64,000 bases of DNA from CAWCBH01 sp963793785 (lineage in GTDB: Bacteria > Actinomycetota > Thermoleophilia > Solirubrobacterales > 70-9): assembly GCA_963793785.1 (NCBI GenBank), contig CAWCBH010000003.1, positions 310,001 to 374,000 of the forward strand, read 5' to 3'. Positions 55,744 through 63,945 of this stretch are shown here, piece by piece; within the stretch, counting starts at the first letter, position 1, and every line of letters begins with the position of its first letter. The notes below the pieces were generated by a model, which was not told the DNA's origin, did not search any database, and saw only the letters and a program-made list of their open reading frames with translations. The position numbers and the translations under genes are program-made.

Positions 55744-58443
55744 GTGGAGCCGCAGCCATCGTGGGAGCCGAGCTGGCCGACCCGCCAGCTCTCCGAGCTT
55801 CTTGACCTGATCTCCTCGGCCCCCGACGAGGCCGGGGCCGTCGCCGTCGCCGCGGAGCGTGTGGCGCAGGCATTCGACGCCGAGCTGGCCGCGGTCGTTC
55901 TCTCAGGCGAGACGCGGCACGCGATCGGTTTCGCGGCCGAATCGCTGCCGGCCGATTCGCTGCGGGCGGTGGCGGATGGCGGCCGCGACACGATCGAGGT
56001 CGCAGGCCTCGGCGCCTTCGGCGCCGCCGCGGCGCCGATCTCTGACGCCGACGGTGAGTTCGTGCTCGTGGGCCGGCAGCGGCGAGGGCGCTTCAGCCGC
56101 GAGGAGCTGACGCTGCTGCGAGGGATGGCTCGCATCCTCGCGATGGGTCTGCAGCTGCACCGCAGCCTGGCCGAGGAGCGGGCGCTTCGCCACCGGACCG
56201 AGATCGAGGTCAAGGAGCGCAAGCGCGCCGAAGCCAGCTATCGCAGCCTGGTCGAGCGGCTGCCGGCAATCGTCTACACCGCGGAGCTGGGCGAGCACGG
56301 GCGCTGGCGCTACGTCAGCCCCCAGATCGAGGAGATCCTCGGCTACACGGCGCAGGAGTGGCTGGCGGACCCCGAGCTGTGGTCGAAGCAGCTGCACCCC
56401 GAGGACCGCGAGCGAGCTGTCCAGCAGGAAAGCGAGAACACGCTCGGCCACCGCGATCCGCCCCCGATCGACTACCGGATGCTCACCCGCTCCGGCGAGT
56501 TGGTCTGGCTCCTCGACGAGGCGGTGCTGGAGGCCGACGAGGAGGGCATCCCGGTCTGGCACGGCACCCTCTACGACATCACCGAGCGCAAGACCGCCGA
56601 GCAGGAGGTCGAGCGGCGGGCGAGCCAGCAAGCCGCGGTTGCCCAGCTCGGGGAGCGAGCCCTCGGGGGCGCCGAGCTGAGGGAGCTGATGGAGACCGCG
56701 GTCTCGGTCGTCTGCAAGGTCGAAGGAGTCGACCAGGCCTGCGTCTGGGAGCTACCTCCCGATGACAAGTCGCTGCGCCTGCGCGAGGGCCTGGACATGG
56801 CGGCGATCGCCGGGACCCGGGTCTCGGCGACTCGGGACTCCCATGCCGGGGCTGCGCTGGACACCGGCCTGCACGTGATCGTCGACGACTGGACCAACGA
56901 GAGTCGGTTCGCGATGCCGCCGGCACTGCGGGTACTCGGCGTCCGCTCGAGCCTGGCGGTCGTGATCAACGGGCAGCAGCGGCCGTTCGGGGTCCTCGAC
57001 GTCCACTCCCAGAGCAGCAACCACTTCACTCCCCAGGATGTGCACTTCCTGCAGTCGCTGGCAAACGTGCTCGCCGACGCGATCGAACGGCGGCTCGCCG
57101 ACGACGTGCTGCGCCACCGAGTTCAGCACGATCAGCTGACTGGGCTTCCCAACCGCCGCCATTTCGTCGAAACCCTCGAGGAGGCGCTGCGCCGGGCGGC
57201 CGGGTCGGGCGATCCGGTCGGGGTTCTGTTCCTCGACCTCGATCACTTCAAGGTGATCAACGACAGCCTCGGCCACCACACCGGCGACGAGTTGCTCCGG
57301 GCGGTGGCGCCGCGGCTGCGCCACCACCTGCGTCCCGCGGACGTCGTCGCCCGCTTCGGGGGTGACGAGTTCGGGATCTTGGTCGAGGACCTCACCGACG
57401 ACCAGGAGGCAAGGGCGGTCGCGGATCGGGTCTCGATCGCCTTCGCGCGGCCGTTTCACCTCGGTGGGGCCGAGCACTTCATCTCCGCCAGCATCGGGGT
57501 CGCGATCGCCCACCCCGGCAACGGGCAGATGGAGGCCAGCGCCCTGATTCGCGACGCCGACGCGGCGATGTACCGGGCGAAGGAGAACGGAAGAGCCCGC
57601 AGTGAGGTCTTCAACGAGGAGATGCGCACCCGCGTGGTACGGCGTCGGGAGCTGGAGCGGGAGCTGCGCCGGGCAATCGACGGCGACCAGCTGCTGCTCC
57701 AATACCAACCGGTCGTCGCTCTTGCAACCGGTGAGGTGACCGCGGTCGAGGCGCTGCTGCGCTGGCAGCATCCCGAGCGGGGCCTGCTGTGGCCGTCGGA
57801 CTTCATTCCAGTGGCCGAGGAGAGCGGCCTGATCGAGCCGCTCGGCCGCTGGGTCCTCGATCGCGCCTGCCAGCAGACCCTGGCCTGGCACGAGCAGCGC
57901 CCGGACTCGCGTCCGCTCGACCTCTCGGTGAACCTCTCCGCCCGGGAGGTCACCCACCGCGACCTGACCGCCTCGGTGGCGGAGGTGCTTGCGCAAACCG
58001 GCCTCGAACCGGCTCGCCTCGGCCTGGAGATAACCGAGAGCGTCCTGGTCGAGGATTCGGGGCTGGCGAACTCGGCGCTTGAAGAGCTGAAGCGGCTTGG
58101 CGTCAGCCTGATCCTCGACGACTTCGGGACCGGCTTTTCCTCGCTGGCTTACCTGAACCGGTTCCGGGTCGACGCATTGAAGATCGATCGCTCCTTCGTC
58201 GAAGCCCTGGGCGCCGAGCAGGAGAGCACCGCAATCGTGGAGGCGATCATCGGCATGGCGCAGGCGCTGTCGCTGGAGGTGATCGCAGAGGGTGTCGAGA
58301 ACGAGGCCCAGCTGATGGAGCTGCGGCGCCTCGGCTGCGACCAGGCCCAGGGGTTCTACTTCGAGCGCCCGATGGCCGCCGACCAGGTCAGCGAGCTGCT
58401 CGGCGGCGGCCGGACCTACTCGTCGATGATCCCCGGCAAGTAG
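55744..58443 (+). CDS. GAF-PAS-GAF-GGDEF-EAL cyclic-di-GMP protein
   Basis: An 899-residue protein without membrane helices. Residues 1-145 look like a GAF-type sensor and 155-285 a PAS domain (YTAELGEHGRWRYVSPQIEEILGY); 290-450 is a second GAF (DQACVWELPPDDKSLRL); 455-625 is GGDEF with ARFGGDEFGIL and an I-site RPAD five residues before it; 630-899 is EAL with EALLRWQHPERGLL, ITESVLVED and DDFGTGFSSL. Both catalytic centres look intact, so it may make and break cyclic di-GMP, controlled by its sensors. It is the second GGDEF protein in the window. GTG 55744 opens the frame. Its end overlaps the convergent ABC gene by 28 bases. Confidence 0.93.
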   Translation: MEPQPSWEPSWPTRQLSELLDLISSAPDEAGAVAVAAERVAQAFDAELAAVVLSGETRHAIGFAAESLPADSLRAVADGGRDTIEVAGLGAFGAAAAPISDADGEFVLVGRQRRGRFSREELTLLRGMARILAMGLQLHRSLAEERALRHRTEIEVKERKRAEASYRSLVERLPAIVYTAELGEHGRWRYVSPQIEEILGYTAQEWLADPELWSKQLHPEDRERAVQQESENTLGHRDPPPIDYRMLTRSGELVWLLDEAVLEADEEGIPVWHGTLYDITERKTAEQEVERRASQQAAVAQLGERALGGAELRELMETAVSVVCKVEGVDQACVWELPPDDKSLRLREGLDMAAIAGTRVSATRDSHAGAALDTGLHVIVDDWTNESRFAMPPALRVLGVRSSLAVVINGQQRPFGVLDVHSQSSNHFTPQDVHFLQSLANVLADAIERRLADDVLRHRVQHDQLTGLPNRRHFVETLEEALRRAAGSGDPVGVLFLDLDHFKVINDSLGHHTGDELLRAVAPRLRHHLRPADVVARFGGDEFGILVEDLTDDQEARAVADRVSIAFARPFHLGGAEHFISASIGVAIAHPGNGQMEASALIRDADAAMYRAKENGRARSEVFNEEMRTRVVRRRELERELRRAIDGDQLLLQYQPVVALATGEVTAVEALLRWQHPERGLLWPSDFIPVAEESGLIEPLGRWVLDRACQQTLAWHEQRPDSRPLDLSVNLSAREVTHRDLTASVAEVLAQTGLEPARLGLEITESVLVEDSGLANSALEELKRLGVSLILDDFGTGFSSLAYLNRFRVDALKIDRSFVEALGAEQESTAIVEAIIGMAQALSLEVIAEGVENEAQLMELRRLGCDQAQGFYFERPMAADQVSELLGGGRTYSSMIPGK

Positions 58444-59426
58444 TCGTTGCTGAGTACCTCCGAGGGGGCGGGGAGCGAGCGAATCAGTCCGTTGTCGCGC
58501 ATCCAGCCGATGAACTCGGCCCAGCGGCGCGGATCCATGAAGCCGAACGGGCGGCCTCCCTGGGCGCTGTTGAGCAGCGGCAGAGTCGCTGCCACCTCGG
58601 CCGCCGTCACCGCCGGATCGAGGTTTCGGTTCGCCTCCAGCAGCGCCTCGGTGGCGGCCTGCGGCTGAGCTCGCGCGACCTCGGTCCCGCGCGCCAGCGC
58701 CGCGATGAACAGCCGGACCGCCTTCGGGTCGTCCTCGAGGCGCGCGCCCTGGGCGACCAGGACCAGCTCGTCGTAGCTTGGGATCCCGAGCCGATCGACC
58801 GGCGTCACCTCGGGGCGCTCTCCCCGCAGCCGTAGCTCGACGCCCTCGATGTTGCGAAACCCGCCCAGCATCGCGTCGGCGCGGCCGCTGAGGATGGCGG
58901 GCAGGAGACCCAGCCCGACGTTGACGGTGTCGACGTCGTCGGGGCTGAGGCCGGCCCGCGCGAGGATCGTCTCCAGGTAGTCCTCCTGGTAGGGGATGCC
59001 GGCGGTGACGACGGTCTTCCCGCGCAGGCCGGCGATGTCGTCGATTCCCGAGTCGCCGAGCCAGATCATCGAGGTCAGCGGCCGGTCGACTAGCGCCGCG
59101 ACGGCGATCACGTCAAGCCCCTGCTCGCGGGCCAGCAGCACCTCGGGCTCATAGGAGATCGCCAAGTCGGCGCGGCCGGCGGCGACCTGCTTGATCGGCG
59201 CCGCCGGGTCGGTCGGGGTCTGGATCGAGAGGTCGAGGCCGGCCTCGGCGAAGTAGCCCCGCGCCTGCGCCGTATAGATGCCCGCGTGGTCTGGGTTGGG
59301 ATAGAAGTCGAGCACCAGGTCGAACGACTCGGCCTCACCGCGCTGCGACTCGGACTTCTCACCGCAACCCGCCAGCGCCAGCAGGGCGACCAGCAGGGTG
59401 GCGACGGCGGCGCTGCGGCCTTTCAT
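58416..59426 (-). CDS. thiY: Thiamine-precursor ABC substrate-binding lipoprotein (NMT1/THI5-like)
   Basis: A 336-residue lipoprotein: signal TLLVALLALAGC with the lipobox LAGC, then the NMT1/THI5-like domain. FDLVLDFYPNPDHAGIYTAQARGYFAEAGLDL is split but clearly the family's opening, with QVAAGRADLAISYEPEVL and LRGKTVVTAG later. NMT1/THI5-like proteins bind hydroxymethylpyrimidine or formylaminopyrimidine. The TPP riboswitch ahead of the operon makes a thiamine-precursor substrate likely. ATG 59426 overlaps the permease stop (ATGA). The C-terminus overlaps the convergent EAL gene by 28 bases. Confidence 0.85.
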   Translation of the reverse strand: MKGRSAAVATLLVALLALAGCGEKSESQRGEAESFDLVLDFYPNPDHAGIYTAQARGYFAEAGLDLSIQTPTDPAAPIKQVAAGRADLAISYEPEVLLAREQGLDVIAVAALVDRPLTSMIWLGDSGIDDIAGLRGKTVVTAGIPYQEDYLETILARAGLSPDDVDTVNVGLGLLPAILSGRADAMLGGFRNIEGVELRLRGERPEVTPVDRLGIPSYDELVLVAQGARLEDDPKAVRLFIAALARGTEVARAQPQAATEALLEANRNLDPAVTAAEVAATLPLLNSAQGGRPFGFMDPRRWAEFIGWMRDNGLIRSLPAPSEVLSNDYLPGIIDE

Positions 59427-60175
59427 CTCCACCTCACCACCCGCCGCTCGATCAGCGCCAAGGCTGTGAAGAGCGCAATCGCCATCGCCGACAGCACTAC
59501 CACCGATGCGAACTGGCGCGCGGTGTCGTAGCTGGCGCCGTCTTGGAGGATCAGATGGCCGAGGCCCTCGCTGGAGCCGGCCCACTCGCCGAAGACGGCG
59601 CCGATCACCGCCACGGCGACGGCGATCTTGGCGCCGCTGAAGGCGTAGGGGAGGGCGGTCGGCGCCTCGACGCGGCGAAAGATCTGCCAGCGCGAAGCGT
59701 CCAGGGTTCGCATCATCTTCATCGCCTCCGGATCGGCGGTCCGCAGCCCGTCGAGGGCGTTGACGGTGATCGGGAAGAAGCAGACCAGGGCGATGATCGC
59801 CAGCTTCGGGCCGATCCCGTACCCGAACCAGACGACCAGGATCGGGGCGACGACGACGATCGGGACCGTCTGCGAGGCGACCAGGAGCGGATAGGCCGCA
59901 CGGCGCAGAGTGGGGGAGAGGTGCAGCGTGACGGCAAAGGCGAGGCCGGCGGCGACGGCGAGCAGGAAGCCGAGCAGCACCTCTTGGAACGTCACCCAGG
60001 CGTTGTCGGCGAGCAGCGAGCGATCCTCCCAGAGCGTGGTGGCGATCTCGCTGGGGGGCGGAACGAGGAAGTCCTCGAGGCCGAGGACGCTCGCGAGCGC
60101 ACCGGTTGCGGCAGCCAGCTCCCAGGCGCCGATCAGGGCCGCGAGCAGCAGCGCCGGGAGAAGGAACCGCTTCAC
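59423..60175 (-). CDS. thiX: Thiamine-precursor ABC permease
   Basis: A 250-residue binding-protein-dependent permease with about six helices (first LPALLLAALIGAWELAAATG). The SsuC/TauC-like EAA loop lies around EAPTALPYAFSGAKIAVAVAVIGAVFGEW. ASQTVPIVVVAPILVVWFG and GWTL-type segments fit the nitrate/sulfonate/thiamine-precursor permease group. GTG 60175 overlaps the ATPase stop (GTGA), and its end overlaps the binding-protein start. The riboswitch and the NMT1-like partner identify the substrate class. Confidence 0.85.
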   Translation of the reverse strand: MKRFLLPALLLAALIGAWELAAATGALASVLGLEDFLVPPPSEIATTLWEDRSLLADNAWVTFQEVLLGFLLAVAAGLAFAVTLHLSPTLRRAAYPLLVASQTVPIVVVAPILVVWFGYGIGPKLAIIALVCFFPITVNALDGLRTADPEAMKMMRTLDASRWQIFRRVEAPTALPYAFSGAKIAVAVAVIGAVFGEWAGSSEGLGHLILQDGASYDTARQFASVVVLSAMAIALFTALALIERRVVRWR

Positions 60176-60996
60176 CGCGAACCTTCTCGGAGCGCTTCCA
60201 TCGCCCGCTCGCGGGCGGCGACGAAGTCCGGCTCGGTCACTGCCTGGTCGCGGTCGGCGCGGCGGGGGGCGGGGGCGCCGAGCTGGGCGAGCGCCCGCGC
60301 CGGACGGGCGGAGAGGACGGCCACCCGGTCGCAGAGGTAGAGGGCCTCCTCGACGTCGTGGGTGACGAGGACGACGGTGCGCGGGCTGGCCTCGAGCGCC
60401 GTCGCAAGCCATTGCTGCATCTCCGCCCTGGTGATCGCGTCGAGCGACGCGAACGGCTCGTCGAGCAGCAGGACCGGCTTGCCCGACAGCAGGGTGCGCA
60501 GGAAGGCGACCCGCTGGCGCATCCCGCCCGACAGCTCCCCGGGGTAGGTGCGCTCGAAGCCCGAGAGCCCGAAGCGCGCGAAGAGCTCGGCGGCGGCGCG
60601 CCGCGAGTCGGCGCGCGAGCGGCCGCGGTTTCGAAGCCCCAGTGCCGCGTTGTCGATGGCGCTGTACCAGGGCAGCAGGGCGTCGCGCTGGGGCATGTAG
60701 GCGCATTGCGCCAGGCGCGCGGCGGGCTCGATCGCCTCTCCGATCGCCAGCGAGCCGGCCGACGGCTCGCGCAGGCCGGCGATCAGCTCCAGCAGGGTCG
60801 ACTTCCCGCAGCCCGAGGGGCCGACCAGGCCGAGCACGGCGTTTCGCTCCACGGTCAGGTCGAGGCGGTCGATCACCGCCAACGCCTCGAAGGCGTGCCC
60901 GACGCCGCGCAGGCGGAGCGCCTCGCTGCCGGCGTCCTCGACGCCACCTGGGATCGAAAGGGGCTCCTGCGTGGGAGCCCCGGTCGGTGTCAACAT
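60172..60996 (-). CDS. thiZ: Thiamine-precursor ABC ATPase
   Basis: A 274-residue ABC ATPase with LGLVGPSGCGKSTLLELIAGL (Walker A), YMPQRDALLPWYSAIDNAAL (Q-loop), GELSGGMRQRVAFLRTLL (signature), PVLLLDEPFASLD (Walker B) and VLVTHDVEEALYL (H-loop). It is of the SsuB/TauB/ThiZ type. It is the first gene of the operon, with the TPP riboswitch ending at its ATG 60996; the Shine-Dalgarno GGAGGG is the last conserved block of the aptamer, only a few bases from the start. Energy source for the permease at 59423. Confidence 0.88.
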   Translation of the reverse strand: MLTPTGAPTQEPLSIPGGVEDAGSEALRLRGVGHAFEALAVIDRLDLTVERNAVLGLVGPSGCGKSTLLELIAGLREPSAGSLAIGEAIEPAARLAQCAYMPQRDALLPWYSAIDNAALGLRNRGRSRADSRRAAAELFARFGLSGFERTYPGELSGGMRQRVAFLRTLLSGKPVLLLDEPFASLDAITRAEMQQWLATALEASPRTVVLVTHDVEEALYLCDRVAVLSARPARALAQLGAPAPRRADRDQAVTEPDFVAARERAMEALREGSR

Positions 60997-61088
60997 GCTC
61001 CCTCCGCGCGCATTACCGCACAGGTTCTGAGGGTCAGCGCCGGGCGGGTGTCCCGAGGGCGCTATCTCAGCCCGCTCCCCGCGAGCCC
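60997..61088 (-). ncRNA. TPP riboswitch (thi-box) upstream of thiZXY-like operon
   Basis: On the minus strand the conserved blocks are GGGGAGCGGGCTGAGAT, then TGACCC, AGAACCTG, CGGTAATG and GCGGAGGGA, in consensus order. The final GGAGGG block is also the ribosome site of the ATPase gene, so thiamine pyrophosphate binding should block translation directly. A TAATAT -10 lies upstream at 61107-61112. Confidence 0.9.
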
Positions 61089-61276
61089 CCCTGGGTTGTC
61101 GCCTCGATATTAGTCCGGTTGGCCCTCAGACGGAGGTGGGCCGAGCTTGCGGATGACCGCGATATAGACGACAAACCTCAGTCTCGGCGGTGCTCGTGCG
61201 CCGGCGCACTACCTGGGATCATCGTCTTTGGCTGCATGCTCCCGGCAGCGCGCTCCCTGCCTGATTAACTCCCGCC

Positions 61277-61732
61277 ATGCGCGTCTCAGCCAAGGCCGAC
61301 TACGCCGTTCGCGCCGCCGCCGAGCTGGCGGCCGCCGAGGAGGGCCCGATCAAGGGCGAGCGCCTCGCCGACGCCCAGGACATCCCGTTGCAGTTCCTCG
61401 AGCACATCCTCTTGGAGCTCAAGCACGCCGGCATCGTCCGGGCCCGGCGCGGCGCCAAGGGCGGTTACTGGCTCGCTCGCCCGGCCGACGACGTCACCGT
61501 CGCCGACATCGTCCGCGCCGTCGAGGGCCCGATCGCCCACGTCCAGTCCGCTCCGCCGGAGTCGATCGTCTATCGCGGGAACGCCGAGCACCTGCAGGAG
61601 GTCTGGATCGCGGTCCGGGCCAACCTGCGGGCGGTCCTGGAGCAAGTCACCCTGGCCGACATCGTCAGCGGCCAGATGCCGCCGGTGGTCGAGCACCTCG
61701 CCGGCTCCCCCGACGCCTGGGCGGCGCGCTAG
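61277..61732 (+). CDS. Rrf2-family transcriptional regulator without Fe-S cysteines
   Basis: A 151-residue winged-helix regulator: MRVSAKADYAVRAAAELA at the start, the recognition helix AQDIPLQFLEHILLELKHAG, then the wing RGAKGGYWLARPADDVTVADIVRAVEG. The three Cys that bind a cluster in IscR/NsrR are absent, and there is no Cys at all, so it is not a cluster sensor; CymR-like or other non-cluster members are the better comparison. GATTAACT ends six bases before ATG 61277, a leaderless spacing. It is divergent from the thiamine operon and followed by REP copy 2. Confidence 0.85.
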   Translation: MRVSAKADYAVRAAAELAAAEEGPIKGERLADAQDIPLQFLEHILLELKHAGIVRARRGAKGGYWLARPADDVTVADIVRAVEGPIAHVQSAPPESIVYRGNAEHLQEVWIAVRANLRAVLEQVTLADIVSGQMPPVVEHLAGSPDAWAAR

Positions 61733-61740
61733 GGCTGGGG

Positions 61741-61824
61741 CCGGCGGGTCCTGTCACCGATTTGGTGCCACCACACCTGCGGTGCAGTGGCTCCTCGGCG
61801 CGGTCCCCCAAATCGGTGCCACCC
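61741..61824 (-). repeat. REP-like dispersed element (copy 2), opposite orientation
   Basis: The reverse complement of this stretch aligns with 45889-45973 over its whole length with few differences, including an exact 28-base core. It fills the gap between the convergent Rrf2 and CsaA genes and contains the palindrome CACCGATTTGGTG. Confidence 0.65.
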
Positions 61825-61854
61825 GCCGGCAACAGCGTCCCCCAAGGACGGGTG

Positions 61855-62190
61855 CTAAGCGATGCGTGAGCCGACTTCGGCGTCCTCGTCGGGCCGCAGC
61901 AGGACGACGCCCTTCTCGGGGTCCAGCGCCCCCAGCACCAGCACCTCGGATCGCACCGGGCCGATCTGGCGCGGCGGCAAGTTGACGACCCCGACCACCA
62001 GCCGGCCTTGCAGGTCTTCGCGGGCGTAGTGGGTGATCTGGGCGCTTGAGAGCCGTTCGCCCAGCTCGGGCCCGAAGTCGATTCGCAGCTTCCAGGCCGG
62101 CGTCCGGGCTTCCGGAAAGTCCTCCACCGCGGCGACGCGGCCGACGCGAATGTCGACGCCGAAGAACTGCTCGGGGTCGATCGCCGTCAC
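61855..62190 (-). CDS. csaA: CsaA-like tRNA-binding domain protein
   Basis: A 111-residue dimeric OB-fold protein of the CsaA type, a small protein-export chaperone with a tRNA-binding domain. Segments FFGVDIRVGRVAAVEDFPEA, KLRIDFGPELGERLSSAQIT and VVNLPPRQIGPVRSEVLVLG match the family along the whole length, including the Asn/Pro-Pro-Arg-Gln-Ile ridge. GTG 62190 overlaps the preceding stop (GTGA), so it is translationally coupled to the VOC protein. The usual actinobacterial partner is unknown. Confidence 0.9.
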   Translation of the reverse strand: MTAIDPEQFFGVDIRVGRVAAVEDFPEARTPAWKLRIDFGPELGERLSSAQITHYAREDLQGRLVVGVVNLPPRQIGPVRSEVLVLGALDPEKGVVLLRPDEDAEVGSRIA

Positions 62191-62531
62191 GGTGCCTGGC
62201 CGGCGGCCCAGATGCAGAACTCGTAGCCCTGGTCGTCGCGGCAGATCGAGAACCTGCCGCCCTCGGTCGGCTGCGGCTCCTCGGCCTCGCCAGCGAGCGA
62301 GCGGACCTTCTCCATCGCCGCCTCGAGCTCGTCGACCTCGAAGCAGAGGTTCGCCTTCGGCTCCTGGTTGCCGCCGTGCAGCCCGCCGGGTGGGCTCATC
62401 CCCTCGACGTTCCATCCCTCCGGCGCGTTGCCGGGGGAGAAGCGCCAGCCGAGCAGCTCGCCGTAGAAGCTCTTCGCCTTCTCCGCGTCGGCGAGCGAGA
62501 GCCAGAAATAGACCAGGTCTCCCTGTGACAT
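62187..62531 (-). CDS. VOC (glyoxalase/bleomycin-resistance) family protein
   Basis: A 114-residue vicinal-oxygen-chelate protein with one babbab module pair: VYFWLSLADAEKAKSFYGELLGWRFS (first strand-helix), then GGLHGGNQEPKANLCFEVDELEAAMEKV and RFSICRDDQGYEFCIWAAG. Metal ligands (His or Glu of glyoxalase I) cannot be assigned with confidence, so it may be a non-enzymatic binding member. ATG 62531 has GAGGAGG eight bases upstream. It is the first gene of a two-gene unit with csaA and lies 13 bases downstream of the VWA gene. Confidence 0.85.
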   Translation of the reverse strand: MSQGDLVYFWLSLADAEKAKSFYGELLGWRFSPGNAPEGWNVEGMSPPGGLHGGNQEPKANLCFEVDELEAAMEKVRSLAGEAEEPQPTEGGRFSICRDDQGYEFCIWAAGQAP

Positions 62532-62544
62532 CGAAGCCTCCTCT

Positions 62545-63945
62545 TCAGTTCGCTGAAGTGACGCCGCCGGCGACGACGTTGACGAAGTTCTCCAGGTGGC
62601 GGGTTGTCCAGCACTCGAAGGCGCCGTCGCAATGGCGCTCATACGCGGCCATCACCGAGTCGCCGTAGTTCCAGTAAAGGCGCGGCTCCGGGTTCAACCA
62701 GAACAGCCGCCCGGCCCGCTCGGAGACCTCGGCGAACACCTCGGCATGGGGCTCGCGGCCGTTGGTGCGCGCGTCGCCGAGCACGATCACGGTCGAGCGT
62801 GGATCGAGCTCGTCGGCGATCTCGGCCAGGAACTCGAGCCAGACGCGGCCGTAGTCGGTGTAGCCGGAGACGTCGGCGACGCCACCCTCGCTCGATATCC
62901 GGCCCGAGATCGAGCGGAAATCGCGCTCGTGCTCGAAGATCTCGGTCACCTCGGATATCCGCTCGATGAATACGAAGCTGCGCAGCTTGCGAAACGAGTC
63001 GTGCAGCGCGTGCAGGACGCTGAGGAAGAAGACGCTGGCCGAGGTGACCGAGGTCGAGACGTCGCAGAGGACGTAGATCTCGGGGCGGCGGGGGCGCTTG
63101 GGCCGGTAGCGCAACCGCAGCGGCACGCCTCCCGTCTCCAGCGAGGCCCGCATCGTGCGCCGCACGTCGACGATCCGCCCTCGCCGCCGCCCGCGCTGCT
63201 CGTGGCCGAGCGTCGCCAGCCGCCGCTTCATCTGCGCCACGGCCCGGTGGACGGCGGCAAGGTCCTGCGAGGGGCTGGTCGGCAGAGCCCGGTCGAGCTC
63301 GGCGAGAGGACGCGAGGGTGGCAGGCTCTCGGTTCGCTCGATCAGCCCGCGCTCCAGCTCGCGTCGCAGGTGACGCTCGAAGCGGTTCAGCTGCTCGCGG
63401 TCGATCGGCGGCAGCTCGGCGCCGTCCTCTGCCGGCGGCTGGGTCCCGGCCGAGAGTCCGAGGGTGCGGCGGATCCTCTGCACGTCGACGCCGACCACTC
63501 CCGAGCCCTCGCCCCGCCGCCCGAAGGCGGCGATTGCGAGCCGGGCCAGGTCTCGCATCTCGCCGTCGTTGCCGGCCACGATCGCCTCCCGCACCGACTC
63601 CATCAGATCCTCGAGGTCGAGCCGATCGCCGCCCTCATAGCGACGCTCGGATTCCTTCAGGCCCGCTTCGACGGCCTCGGCCTCCGCGGCGCGGAAGAAG
63701 TAACGCTCGAACAGCAGCTCGAACAACCGCCGGTCCTCCTGGGACTTGGCGATGGTGGCGGCAAGCGCCTCGCGGAAGTCCTCCTGCGTGGTCCAGGGGA
63801 CCTGGTCGAGGGCCGCGAAGGCGTCGAGGATCTCCGAGGTACCGACCGCGACGCCCTCGCCGCGCAGCTCCTCGCAGAAGGCGAGCAGCTTCGCCGCCAG
63901 CCCCGGAGGGCCGGCCTCAGCCTTCTGCCCGTAGGGAGTCGGCAA
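62545..63945 (-). CDS. VWA domain-containing protein, CoxE-like
   Basis: A 466-residue protein. The N-terminal half is helical (LLAFCEELRGEGVAVGTSEIL onward) and the C-terminal half is a von Willebrand factor A domain of the CoxE group: EIYVLCDVSTSVTSASVFFL (the DxSxS metal motif), VSGYTDYGRVWLEFLAEI (Thr/Asp) and VIVLGDARTNGREPHAE. CoxE and its MoxR-type ATPase partner help assemble metal cofactors such as the Mo/Cu centre of carbon monoxide dehydrogenase; related pairs act on other enzymes. TTG 63945 overlaps the upstream gene's end by 29 bases, consistent with coupling. No coxL-type gene is within the window. Confidence 0.86.
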   Translation of the reverse strand: MPTPYGQKAEAGPPGLAAKLLAFCEELRGEGVAVGTSEILDAFAALDQVPWTTQEDFREALAATIAKSQEDRRLFELLFERYFFRAAEAEAVEAGLKESERRYEGGDRLDLEDLMESVREAIVAGNDGEMRDLARLAIAAFGRRGEGSGVVGVDVQRIRRTLGLSAGTQPPAEDGAELPPIDREQLNRFERHLRRELERGLIERTESLPPSRPLAELDRALPTSPSQDLAAVHRAVAQMKRRLATLGHEQRGRRRGRIVDVRRTMRASLETGGVPLRLRYRPKRPRRPEIYVLCDVSTSVTSASVFFLSVLHALHDSFRKLRSFVFIERISEVTEIFEHERDFRSISGRISSEGGVADVSGYTDYGRVWLEFLAEIADELDPRSTVIVLGDARTNGREPHAEVFAEVSERAGRLFWLNPEPRLYWNYGDSVMAAYERHCDGAFECWTTRHLENFVNVVAGGVTSAN

